A stretch of 64,000 bases of DNA from Actinomycetes bacterium. GTDB lineage: Bacteria > Actinomycetota > Acidimicrobiia > Acidimicrobiales > RAAP-2. The position numbers and the translations under genes are program-made. The first letter of the stretch is position 1; each line of letters begins with the position of its first letter. Under the pieces are notes generated by a model, which saw only the letters and a program-made list of their open reading frames with translations, did no database searches and had not been told where the DNA came from. This document shows positions 57,501-64,000 of this stretch, in pieces. The stretch is taken from the NCBI GenBank assembly GCA_021846325.1, contig JAJZBX010000002.1, positions 1 through 64,000 of the forward strand, read 5' to 3'.

Positions 57501-59017
57501 TTGGTCACCTGGGCGAAGAGCTGGCTGAAGTAGTCGAACAGCGAGCGCGGCTTAGCCGAAAGCACCGGCAGCGCGCTGTCGGACCCCATCGAGCCGATCG
57601 GTTCCTCACCCACCTGGGCCATATGACGAACGATGAGTCGCAGGTCTTCGTCGCTGTAGCCAAAGGCGCGCTGGCGCTGGCGCACCGACGCGTAGCTCGG
57701 CAACAGCATCGGGCGCTGGTCGAGGTCTTCCAGGGTGACCTGGGCATCGTGCAGCCACCGGCCGTACGGCGCGCGTCGCGCGAGTTCACCCTTGACTTCG
57801 TCGTCGTGGATGATTCGACCCTGTTCTAAGTCGACGAGAAAGACCTTGCCGGGCTGGAGGCGACCCTTGGCGATGACCGAAGCGGGATCAATCTCAAGGA
57901 CGCCCACCTCGCTCGCGAAGATCACCCGGTCGTCGTTGGTCACCCAGTAGCGTGCCGGTCGAAGTCCGTTGCGATCCAGTACGGCGCCGACCACGCGGCC
58001 GTCACAGAACGTGATCGAGGCCGGTCCATCCCACGGCTCCATGAGCGCGGCGTGATAGCGGTAGAAGTCTCGGCGCTCGGGGTCCATCGTCGTCGAGCGC
58101 TCCCAGGCCTCGGGAACCATCATGAGAATGGCGTGCGGCAGCGATCGTCCGGCGCGAACGAGCAGTTCGACCACCTCGTCGAAGCTGGCCGAATCGCTCA
58201 TCGACTCGGTGATGATCGGCGTGAGCTCGCCCAGGGGCACCGGCAGTGTCTCGGCGTGCAGGGTCGTCTCGCGGGCCGTTATCCAGTTCCGGTTGCCTCG
58301 GATGGTGTTGATCTCGCCGTTGTGGGCGATGAATCGAAACGGTTGGGCGAGCTCCCAGCGCGGCAACGTATTGGTGGAGAAGCGACTGTGAACCACAGCG
58401 ACGGCCGAGGCGAGCACGGGATCACTGAGGTCGGCGAAGTATCGGCGCAGCTGGGGGTTGCTCAGCATGCCCTTATAGACGAGCACGGTCGACGAACACG
58501 ACGCGGCGTACGCACCCGTCTCGTGTTCGACGAGCCGGCGCAGGCAGAAGAGCGCGTTCTCCAGATCAAGTACGGGACCCGTGGTTCGCTTCGCGATGAG
58601 CTGCATGACGAAGCGCGGCTCGCTCGAGGCCGACGTTGGTCCCAGAATGCTCGAGTCGACGGGAACGTCGCGCCAGCCGAGACTTTGCAGGCCGAGGCGC
58701 TCCGCCGTTCGTTCGGCGGTACGCGCGAATTGCGCGGTGACGCAGCGGTCGATCATCCAGTGGGCGACGCCGTACTCGCCCAGCGGGGGAACCTGACCGA
58801 ACCATTGGCGCACGGCCTCGTCAGGCAACTGAATCAAGACGCCGGCGCCGTCGCCGGAGTCAACGTCTGCACCGGTCGCACCGCGGTGCTCGAGATTCTC
58901 GAGAATCACCAGCGCGTCGGCGATCGTGCGATGCGTGCGCTCTCTCGTGAGGTCAGCCACCACACCGACGCCGCAGGCGTCGTGTTCGAAGGCGGGGTCG
59001 TAGAGGGTTCTGGTCAT
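54581..59017 (-). CDS. gltB: glutamate synthase large subunit
   Basis: A 1478-residue ferredoxin-like FMN enzyme that makes glutamate from glutamine and 2-oxoglutarate. ATG 59017 yields MTRTLYDPAFEHDACGVG; cleavage leaves Cys15 as the N-terminal nucleophile of the class II amidotransferase domain (15-430). The FMN/2-oxoglutarate domain contains RFSTGAMSYGSISQEAH and ISGHDGGTGAAPL, the 3Fe-4S ligands lie in VCHLDTCPVGIATQNP (near 1115), and a GXGXG helix ends the protein. The long upstream open frame is antisense to thiO. Confidence 0.96.
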   Translation of the reverse strand: MTRTLYDPAFEHDACGVGVVADLTRERTHRTIADALVILENLEHRGATGADVDSGDGAGVLIQLPDEAVRQWFGQVPPLGEYGVAHWMIDRCVTAQFARTAERTAERLGLQSLGWRDVPVDSSILGPTSASSEPRFVMQLIAKRTTGPVLDLENALFCLRRLVEHETGAYAASCSSTVLVYKGMLSNPQLRRYFADLSDPVLASAVAVVHSRFSTNTLPRWELAQPFRFIAHNGEINTIRGNRNWITARETTLHAETLPVPLGELTPIITESMSDSASFDEVVELLVRAGRSLPHAILMMVPEAWERSTTMDPERRDFYRYHAALMEPWDGPASITFCDGRVVGAVLDRNGLRPARYWVTNDDRVIFASEVGVLEIDPASVIAKGRLQPGKVFLVDLEQGRIIHDDEVKGELARRAPYGRWLHDAQVTLEDLDQRPMLLPSYASVRQRQRAFGYSDEDLRLIVRHMAQVGEEPIGSMGSDSALPVLSAKPRSLFDYFSQLFAQVTNPPLDAIREELVTSTRVSLGGEENLLSESPSHCHQIVLPSPVLSIEDLAKLRYVNESAQVSGFTPVALDGLFDVEGLGDPSERLASAIDRLTDETVERVRAGTNIVILSDRNTSATQAAIPSLLLVSAVHHRLVAEHLRTRAALIVEAGDVREVHHVALLIGFGASAVCPYLAYESIDALVDQGEIDQRTAYDARYQYAKALTKGLVKVMSKMGVSTVASYVGSQLFEALGLDDDLLGRYFPGFGSRIGGAGLARIARDLLAWHTAAYGAGVPAPLPNVGEYQWRRDGELHLFNPHTVQKLQHATREGRYDIFKQYSALVDDQSRAPLTLRAMFDLIPAPEPTPLDQVESVSSIVRRFSTGAMSYGSISQEAHVTLAIAMNRLGAKSNTGEGGEDADRFDTSDPLHNRRSAIKQVASGRFGVTSRYLVNADDVQIKMAQGAKPGEGGQLPGTKVYPWIAATRHSTPGVGLISPPPHHDIYSIEDLAQLIYDLKSANATARIHVKLVSEQGVGTIAAGVAKAHADVILISGHDGGTGAAPLTSLKHAGTPWELGLSEAHHTLAANGLRSRVVLQVDGQLKTGRDVIIAAMLGAEEFGFATAPLVVSGCVMMRVCHLDTCPVGIATQNPALRERFSGRPEFVQNFFEFVATEVREYLSSMGLRTLDELVGDPSHLSVDVEVASRHGVDLSSLLNAVPAEQRRQRRAQDHGLAEALDWRFLEDALAAIEAGDSFEYRGRINNVHRAVGTLTGSAITRRLGEQTLVDNTVTLRLEGSAGQSLGAFIPKGLTIRLRGDCNDYVGKGLSGGRVVVVPPDESTFERDRNIIAGNVIGYGATGGELFLSGVVGERCAVRNSGATIVVEGTGDHACEYMTGGVVVILGSVGRNVAAGMSGGTLYLYDPDQRVHDVLSAGVYEVDPLEFDDDTLLRTLLDRYVDETQSPLAEAILGDWRRTRMHFVRVETSEYQRARDELRNG

Positions 59018-59053
59018 AGCGTCACGGGCACGGGGCAACGCTGACCCGACGCC

Positions 59054-59059
59054 ACTATA
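59054..59059 (-). promoter_or_regulatory. -10 element TATAGT of gltB
   Basis: TATAGT on the minus strand, about 36 nt before ATG 59017, near-consensus, giving a leader of about 30 nt; it is divergent from the thiO promoter at 59087-59092. Confidence 0.5.
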
Positions 59060-59086
59060 CCGAATCGCCAGCCAACGCTCGCGACG

Positions 59087-59092
59087 TACGCT
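59087..59092 (+). promoter_or_regulatory. -10 element TACGCT of thiO
   Basis: TACGCT lies 6 nt before GTG 59099. No TPP riboswitch elements are seen in the 81-bp gap. Confidence 0.5.
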
Positions 59093-59098
59093 AGACGC

Positions 59099-60169
59099 GT
59101 GAGTTCTAGCGATCGTTCGGTCATCATCGTGGGCGCGGGCATCATTGGTCTCACCACCGCGTTTCGACTGGCCCGACGCGGCTACCGGGTGACGATCCTT
59201 GATCCGGCGCCCGCGATGGGCGCGACCCACGCCGCCGCCGGCATGCTCGCGCCGAGCGGCGAGATCGCGCCCGGCGACGAGGAGAACTACCGGTACCAGC
59301 AAGGGGCACTCAGCGCCTGGCGCGCCGTAGCGCACGAACTCGCCGAACTGACCGGTCACGAACTCTCGATCACCCAGACGGGTACGTTAATCGTCGGCTG
59401 GGACGGCGGCGATCGCCGGCTCATTGAGCAGTTTCGTGGTGTCGCCGAACACTTTGGCGCACCGCTGCGCACGGTCACGCGCGACGAGGAGCCCGAGATG
59501 TTTCGCGGCATCACGACCCGACTGCGTGAGGGCCTCTTCATGAGCGAAGACGCGTGGCTCGACCCGGACGCCGCGGTCGCCCAGTTGCTCGAGGCCAACC
59601 AGTGCCTCTCGGTGCGCCTGATTGAGGAACGAGTGACCGAGGTCCTCGCGCGAACCAATGGCGTGCCGGTGCGCAGTGCGTCCGGGGTGACCGAGGCCGA
59701 TTGGGGAATCGTGGCGACGGGGGCGGCGGGACTGCCCCCGGGACTGCGTGAGCCGTCATCGGCGCACGTTCGCCCGGTACGCGGTGTCACCGTGCGTGCA
59801 CGGGGCATCGACCGCCACGACGCGCCGACGGTGCGCGCTTTCTTGCGGGGACGGGCGTTCTACATGGTGAGCCGACCCGGGGGCTACTGCGTCCTCGGCG
59901 CTACCGCGGAGGAGAAGGCGGAGCCGCTCGTCGAGGTTGGCGAGCTCCAGCGCCTGCTGCGCGACGGGCTGGACATCGTGCCCGAACTGGAAGCGGCGAC
60001 GTTCCTCGAGGTTCGCAATGGCCTGCGACCGGCGACAGCGGACCTTCGACCCTTTGTGGCCGAGATTCCCGGCGCCGGCTGGACGTGGACGTCGGGACAC
60101 TATCGCCACGGCGTCACGGTGGCGCCGCTCGCGGCGTTGGACGCGCTCGAAGCGCTGGACCGCCGGTGA
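59099..60169 (+). CDS. thiO: glycine oxidase ThiO
   Basis: A 356-residue FAD enzyme of the DAO family that oxidises glycine to the dehydroglycine used by ThiG. The FAD motif VIIVGAGIIGLTTAFRLARRG is at residues 8-28; HAAAGMLAPSGE, LSITQTGTLIVG and NGLRPATADLRPFV are ThiO-typical, and the C-terminal SGHYRHGVTVAPL is conserved. It overlaps thiS by 4 bp (GTGA). Confidence 0.92.
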   Translation: MSSSDRSVIIVGAGIIGLTTAFRLARRGYRVTILDPAPAMGATHAAAGMLAPSGEIAPGDEENYRYQQGALSAWRAVAHELAELTGHELSITQTGTLIVGWDGGDRRLIEQFRGVAEHFGAPLRTVTRDEEPEMFRGITTRLREGLFMSEDAWLDPDAAVAQLLEANQCLSVRLIEERVTEVLARTNGVPVRSASGVTEADWGIVATGAAGLPPGLREPSSAHVRPVRGVTVRARGIDRHDAPTVRAFLRGRAFYMVSRPGGYCVLGATAEEKAEPLVEVGELQRLLRDGLDIVPELEAATFLEVRNGLRPATADLRPFVAEIPGAGWTWTSGHYRHGVTVAPLAALDALEALDRR

Positions 60170-60360
60170 TCACCATCAACGGGGACCAACGCGAGTGGCG
60201 CGGGGGCACCGTGCGCGGGCTGTTGGACGATCTGGCCCTGGACGGGCGCGGCGTCGCGGTCGCGATTGACGGCGCGATCGTCCATCGACGACACTGGGAG
60301 TCGACCGAGATACCTGACGGTTGTGCCGTTGACGTGGTGACGGCGATGGCGGGAGGATAG
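60166..60360 (+). CDS. thiS: sulfur carrier protein ThiS
   Basis: A 64-residue ubiquitin-like protein starting at GTG 60166 (MITINGDQREWRGGTVRGLL). The C-terminus VDVVTAMAGG has the Gly-Gly that becomes a thiocarboxylate and donates sulfur to thiazole. An open frame 27 codons longer lies inside thiO and is not the start. No thiF is present. Confidence 0.93.
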   Translation: MITINGDQREWRGGTVRGLLDDLALDGRGVAVAIDGAIVHRRHWESTEIPDGCAVDVVTAMAGG

Positions 60361-60368
60361 GAGCAACG

Positions 60369-60524
60369 GTGGCCCGTGACGAATTGTTAGACGCCCTCGA
60401 CAAGCGAATCCTCGAGGCGATTCACGCCAAGGCGACCGGGGAGTCGGTCGCGTTCTTCTGCGAGGCGCGCGCGTGGCTGACCAATCCCGATCAGCCGCAC
60501 GGCGCGCACCGTCCACCGTCGTAG
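60369..60524 (+). CDS. 51-residue protein of unknown function
   Basis: GTG 60369, 8 bp after thiS and preceded by GGAG, opens a 51-codon frame: MARDELLDALDKRILEAIHA, then AKATGESVAFFCEARAWLTN and a short tail. The helical pattern resembles small phage-derived or terminase-small-subunit-like proteins, but this is weak. It ends 30 bp before the tRNA. Confidence 0.55.
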   Translation: MARDELLDALDKRILEAIHAKATGESVAFFCEARAWLTNPDQPHGAHRPPS

Positions 60525-60554
60525 GGCGACGCGACGACTAGGATGGTTCGCTCA

Positions 60555-60633
60555 CGGGCTGTGGCTTAGTTTGGTCTAGAGCGCTCGGCTGGGGGCCGAG
60601 AGATCGGGAGTTCAAATCTCCCCAGCCCGACCA
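60555..60633 (+). tRNA. tRNA-Pro (anticodon GGG)
   Basis: A 79-nt cloverleaf with encoded CCA. Acceptor CGGGCTG pairs with CAGCCCG, D stem GCTT/GAGC, anticodon stem CTCGG/CCGAG with loop CTGGGGG (anticodon GGG at positions 34-36, reading CCC), T stem GGGAG/CTCCC with loop TTCAAAT. The CGG start and CCG-A-CCA end are usual for tRNA-Pro(GGG). Confidence 0.95.
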
Positions 60634-60672
60634 AGAATCACGTTGCGCCTCCAACGTGAGCTAACGACTCGG

Positions 60673-61524
60673 TCACTCGGCGCGATTGCGCAACGTACCC
60701 AGCCCACCAATGGTCGTGACTACCTCATCACCCGAGTGCAGGAAGGCTGGTGGGTGCAGGCCCTGGCCGACGCCGTGCGGGGTGCCGGTGAAGATGAGGT
60801 CGCCGGGGCGCAGTTCGCACACCCGCGAGAGGTAGGCAATGATCTCTCGCACGCTGAACACCATGTCCTGGGTGCTTGAGTCCTGGAACATTGTGCCGTT
60901 CACGGTGCACTGGATGCGAAGGTCTTGGGGATCGCCGACCTCGTCCACCGTCGTGATCCAGGGCCCCACCGGCGCAAAGTTGCGATGGGACTTGCCGAGA
61001 CTGAACTGGGGTGGCGAACCCGCCATTTGGAGATCTCGATCGCTCAGGTCCTGTCCGACGCAGTATCCCGCCACCGCATCGAGCGCTTCGGTCGGCGCAA
61101 TGTCGCGGCCCCCGCGTCCGATGACCACCACGAGCTCGGCCTCCCAGTCCACGTGCGCCGACGGAAGCGCAAACGTCGCCCTCGCCCCGGCCAGGCTGGA
61201 AGCGAACTTCGTAAAGATCATCGGCTGACCGGGCGGCGTCAGGCCCATCTCGGCGGCGTGGGTTCGATAGTTAAGACCGACGGCGAAGACCTGACTCGGC
61301 GCGTCAACGACGGGACCGAGCTGGGTGAGTTGCGCAACGTCGTGTGGGCCCAGGGACGAGGTGGTTGCGGGCTGGTCACGCTCGAGCCAGTCGTGTAGCT
61401 CCGCGAGGCGAGCCAACAGCGGGGCCGCCTGTGACGGAAATCGCCCCTTTGACGACTCGTGCACGTCGATGAAGCCGTGATCGAGGACGATGACGGCACG
61501 GCCGGCCACGTTGGCAATTCTCAC
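60673..61524 (-). CDS. fumarylacetoacetate hydrolase-family protein
   Basis: A 283-residue enzyme from GTG 61524 with GGAGAG upstream. FAH motifs: VFAVGLNYRTHAAEMG, PMIFTKFASSL, DWEAELVVVIGRGGRDI (metal Glu pair), GYCVGQDLSDRDLQ and IFTGTPHGVGQG. It likely acts as an acylpyruvase or 2-keto-4-pentenoate hydratase-type enzyme on meta-cleavage intermediates; the substrate is not clear. It is separate from the HpaG-like gene at 20541. Confidence 0.85.
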   Translation of the reverse strand: MRIANVAGRAVIVLDHGFIDVHESSKGRFPSQAAPLLARLAELHDWLERDQPATTSSLGPHDVAQLTQLGPVVDAPSQVFAVGLNYRTHAAEMGLTPPGQPMIFTKFASSLAGARATFALPSAHVDWEAELVVVIGRGGRDIAPTEALDAVAGYCVGQDLSDRDLQMAGSPPQFSLGKSHRNFAPVGPWITTVDEVGDPQDLRIQCTVNGTMFQDSSTQDMVFSVREIIAYLSRVCELRPGDLIFTGTPHGVGQGLHPPAFLHSGDEVVTTIGGLGTLRNRAE

Positions 61525-61784
61525 GGTCTCTCCATTTGCGAGTTTGGCTCGAACCAGTGTACTGGGATACTAACGTGCGATGGGTCGCCACCGTTGCCGC
61601 GATGGCCATGACGCGCCGGTGTTCGCGAGCGTCGAGTGCTGCACCCCGAGCCCGACGTTACGCAGGGTCCAAGAGATCGCGACGCGTCGAGTCACCGAGA
61701 CGTCACGCCGGTGTTGGGCCGCCGTGCATGACCCCCAAATCGTGATTGGTAGATTGGACCGGTCCCGGTAGTCGAGGAAGTGTC
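61525..61784. other. intergenic region between divergent genes
   Basis: 260 bp. TACACT (minus, near 61556) and TAGATT (plus, near 61750) are candidate -10 boxes for the FAH and OYE genes. Open frames across it have no protein-like features. Confidence 0.4.
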
Positions 61785-62852
61785 GTGTCCGATCTGTTCT
61801 CCCCCCTGACCCTGCGGGGTCTCAGCGTTAAGAATCGTGCGTGGGTCAGCCCCATGTGTCAATACTCGGCGACCGACGGTGTGGTCGGGGCGTGGCATCG
61901 AGTTCACCTCGGTGCCTTCGCTACCGGGGGCGCGGGGCTGATCATGGCCGAGGCCACTGGTGTGGTTGCCCAGGGACGCATCTCGGTCAACTGTCCGGGC
62001 CTGTGGAACGACGAACAGGTCGCGGCGTGGCGCGAGGTGACCACGTTCGCCCACGAACAGGGGGCGTCCATCGGCGTTCAATTGTCCCACGCGGGACGCA
62101 AGGGGTCCACGCTCGCGCCGTGGGATGACCACCTCGTGGCGGGACCGAGCGAAGGTGGCTGGCAAACCGTGGCGCCCAGCGCCGAACCCTTCACCGGCTA
62201 CCCGACGCCACGCGCGATGACCGTCGAGGAGATCCAGGCAACGGTCCTCGCGTTCGCCGACGCGTCCCAGCGAGCGGTGGCCGCCGGCTTCGATGCGGTG
62301 GAGATTCACTCGGCGCACGGCTACCTACTGCACCAGTTTCTCTCACCGCTGTCGAATCACCGCGATGACCACTTCGGTGGTCGCTTTGAGAACCGGATTC
62401 GGTTTCTCGTCGAGGTGGTCGACGCCGTTCGTGAACGGCTCACCAACACGCCACTCTTCGTGCGCCTGTCGGCGACGGACTGGACGGCGAACGGGTGGGA
62501 CCTGGAATCCTCGGTAGACCTGGCGACCACGCTGCGCGGCCACGGCGTTGATCTGGTCGATGTCTCTTCTGGTGGCAACGTTGCGGGAGCGGTGATTCCC
62601 CTCGCGCCGGGCTACCAGGTCCCCTTCGCGCAACGCATTCGGCGCGAGGCGCAAATCGCGACCAGCGCGGTCGGGCTGATCACCGAACCGGTCCAGGCCG
62701 ACGCGATCATCCGCGACGGTCACGCCGATGTGGTGATGATGGCTCGCGCCTACCTACGCAATCCGCGCTGGGCCCTCAACGCTGCCGAGGACTTGGGTGA
62801 GGTAATTGGCTGGCCCCAGCAGTTTGACCGGGCCCGTACGGTGCGGGCCTAG
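61785..62852 (+). CDS. NADH:flavin oxidoreductase, YqjM-type old yellow enzyme
   Basis: A 355-residue FMN TIM-barrel ene-reductase. GTG 61785 has GAGGAAG upstream; the open frame starts 13 codons earlier. WVSPMCQYSATDG has the YqjM-type Cys near residue 23; QLSHAGRKGSTLAPWD and EIHSAHGYLLHQFLSPLSNH hold the His pair, and HADVVMMARAYLRNP ends the FMN site. It reduces activated double bonds with NAD(P)H. The natural substrate is unknown. Confidence 0.92.
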   Translation: MSDLFSPLTLRGLSVKNRAWVSPMCQYSATDGVVGAWHRVHLGAFATGGAGLIMAEATGVVAQGRISVNCPGLWNDEQVAAWREVTTFAHEQGASIGVQLSHAGRKGSTLAPWDDHLVAGPSEGGWQTVAPSAEPFTGYPTPRAMTVEEIQATVLAFADASQRAVAAGFDAVEIHSAHGYLLHQFLSPLSNHRDDHFGGRFENRIRFLVEVVDAVRERLTNTPLFVRLSATDWTANGWDLESSVDLATTLRGHGVDLVDVSSGGNVAGAVIPLAPGYQVPFAQRIRREAQIATSAVGLITEPVQADAIIRDGHADVVMMARAYLRNPRWALNAAEDLGEVIGWPQQFDRARTVRA

Positions 62853-62988
62853 TTTGGTGTCGCCCCGCTGGAATTACGGTCGGTAGACTGGCCCCGAGAG
62901 GCTGGTTTGGACACTGGCGTTCGCCCGGAGACTGGGTGAAAGAGGAAGTGCACAGAGAGGGTGATTCCAACCACTGGTTGGGCACGTC

Positions 62989-64000
62989 ATGGACAAGAAG
63001 AGTCCCTCCGTTCTTCGTCACCTCGCCGACGTTCAGCCCGAACTGTGGTGGCTCGATTCAGATCCCCTCGAGCCGGCGTCCCACTCGGCGCTGATCGGCG
63101 AGGTTGGCACCGACCTCTGCGTCGTGGGCGCTGGTTACACCGGACTGTGGACGGCGCTGCTCGCCAAAGAACGTGATCCCCAGCGTCAAGTCGTGCTCGT
63201 CGAGCAGTACGAGACCGGCGCTGGTGCCTCGGGGCGAAACGGGGGGTTCTGCTCGGCCTCACTCACCCACGGGTTCAACAACGGCGTGCGTCGGTTCGCC
63301 CACGAGATGCCCGTGATCGAGCGCCTCGGCCGCGAGAACCTGGACGAGATCGAAGCGACCATCGGCCGCTACGGCATCGAGTGTGACTTCGAACGCACCG
63401 GTGAGTTGCGCGTCGCCCTGGCGCCGTGGCAGATGGACGACATGATCGAAGAGGCGCGACTGCGCAACGAGATGGGTGACCACGTACTCGTGCTCTCGCG
63501 CGACGAGGTGCGCGCGCGCGTCAACTCACCGAGTTACCACGGTGGCATTTTCGATCCCGACGGCACGGCGCTCGTCGACCCCGCGCGCCTGGTGTGGGGA
63601 CTCGAGCGGGCCTGCTTGTCACTGGGGGTGGCCATCTACGAGAACTCCAAGGTCGAGTGGCTCGAAGACGTCGACGACGCCGTGCGCGTGCACACGCCCT
63701 ACGGCGCCGTGACGGCGTCCCACGTCGCCCTGGCAACCAACGTGTTCCCGTCGCTTTTGCGCAGCGTGCGCAAGTACGTGGTGCCCGTATACGACTACCA
63801 GCTCGTCACCGAGCCGCTGAGCGACGAGCAGATGGCGAGCATCGGGTGGTCTGGCCGCGAGGGCGTGGCGGACGCCGGAAACCAGTTCCACTACTACCGA
63901 CTGACCAACGACCGGTCGATCGTGTGGGGTGGCTACGACGCCATCTACAACTTTCGCGGCAAGGTGCGCCGCGAGTACGAGTTCAACGCCGAAACCTACG
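62989..64000 (+). CDS. DAO-type FAD-dependent oxidoreductase, 3' partial
   Basis: An open frame from ATG 62989 to the window end (337 codons, no stop). FAD motif VVGAGYTGLWTALLAKE lies near residues 45-61, then GAGASGRNGGFCSASLTHG, typical of amine or amino-acid oxidases such as gamma-glutamylputrescine oxidase (PuuB) and glycine/D-amino acid oxidases. YDYQLVTEPL and HYYRLTNDRSIVWGGYD fit this group. A TAGACT box at 62883 could start a leader of about 95 nt. The substrate is unknown; relation to the GS-like ligase at 21519 is speculative. Confidence 0.85.
   Translation, partial: MDKKSPSVLRHLADVQPELWWLDSDPLEPASHSALIGEVGTDLCVVGAGYTGLWTALLAKERDPQRQVVLVEQYETGAGASGRNGGFCSASLTHGFNNGVRRFAHEMPVIERLGRENLDEIEATIGRYGIECDFERTGELRVALAPWQMDDMIEEARLRNEMGDHVLVLSRDEVRARVNSPSYHGGIFDPDGTALVDPARLVWGLERACLSLGVAIYENSKVEWLEDVDDAVRVHTPYGAVTASHVALATNVFPSLLRSVRKYVVPVYDYQLVTEPLSDEQMASIGWSGREGVADAGNQFHYYRLTNDRSIVWGGYDAIYNFRGKVRREYEFNAETY

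Noticed and set aside
59018..59098. Possible TPP riboswitch before thiO, and likewise in the thiD-thiG gap
   Set aside because: The gaps (81 and 46 bp) are too short and lack the CTGAGA and related conserved elements.
62853..62988. Possible glycine riboswitch before the FAD oxidoreductase
   Set aside because: The leader is purine-rich with GGAGACTGGG, but the paired conserved elements of the glycine aptamer were not recognised.

Overview
The window is a high-GC actinobacterial chromosome segment, most likely from an acidimicrobial lineage (class Acidimicrobiia). The evidence is the complete bacterial proteasome/pupylation locus, a one-piece FO synthase for coenzyme F420, a GarA-type FHA protein beside MerR regulators and the glycine cleavage genes, a DUF4193 protein, Thr-rich lipoprotein-like linkers, and the TPR protein whose N-terminus is a long Arg/Pro-rich tail. 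The class is inferred from gene content; no rRNA is present. Many genes start with GTG, and many first genes of transcription units have a TANNNT hexamer 6-8 nt before the start codon, which points to widespread leaderless mRNAs.

Layout. 1-1320: 3' part of a TPR protein whose disordered N-terminal tail contains a 126-bp tandem repeat. 1333-6447: DinB protein, class I aldolase, phosphatidyltransferase, then gcvH, a GarA-like FHA protein, an FtsR-like MerR protein, a DUF151 nuclease-family protein and a DUF4232 protein; this is the actinobacterial gcvH-garA-merR-DUF151 neighbourhood. 6558-7223: a scar in which the C-terminus and right end of an IS200/IS605 TnpB element abut the C-terminus of an amino acid permease, both genes beheaded. 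7235-12540: a quinone-oxidoreductase-like enzyme, a hydrolase, a GT-C glycosyltransferase and the thiD/thiG thiamine genes. 12593-17381: second MerR gene, a small nuclease-like gene and gcvT-gcvPA-gcvPB in one tightly coupled run.

17413-24863 is a catabolic island: an operon for a homoprotocatechuate-type meta-cleavage route (FAH-family enzyme, semialdehyde dehydrogenase, extradiol dioxygenase, acetoacetate-decarboxylase-family protein), then a glutamine-synthetase-like amine ligase, a cytochrome P450 and a class I amidotransferase resembling gamma-glutamyl-amide hydrolases. An 18-bp perfect palindrome lies between the P450 and the amidotransferase. 25022-31289 holds small housekeeping and unknown genes: a crcB pair, a secreted protein, SDR, HtrA protease, a repeat-tailed unknown, GNAT and DUF4193.

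31374-43559 is the conserved block: ThyX-like protein, HelY helicase, TatC, TatA/B, signal peptidase, PafA, PrcA, PrcB, Pup, Dop, ARC and a ferredoxin. Pup ends in Gly-Gly-Glu, so it is ready for ligation without deamidation. 43543-45501 contains trmI preceded by three small genes, one of 53 codons that is easily missed. 45505-50926: transketolase, FO synthase and a LOG-family protein. 51303-59017: acyl-CoA synthetase, gltD and gltB. 59099-60524: thiO, thiS and a 51-residue gene, followed by tRNA-Pro(GGG). 60673-64000: another FAH-family hydrolase, an old-yellow-enzyme oxidoreductase and the start of a DAO-type FAD oxidoreductase that runs off the window.

No CRISPR array, rRNA, intact insertion sequence or recognisable riboswitch was seen.
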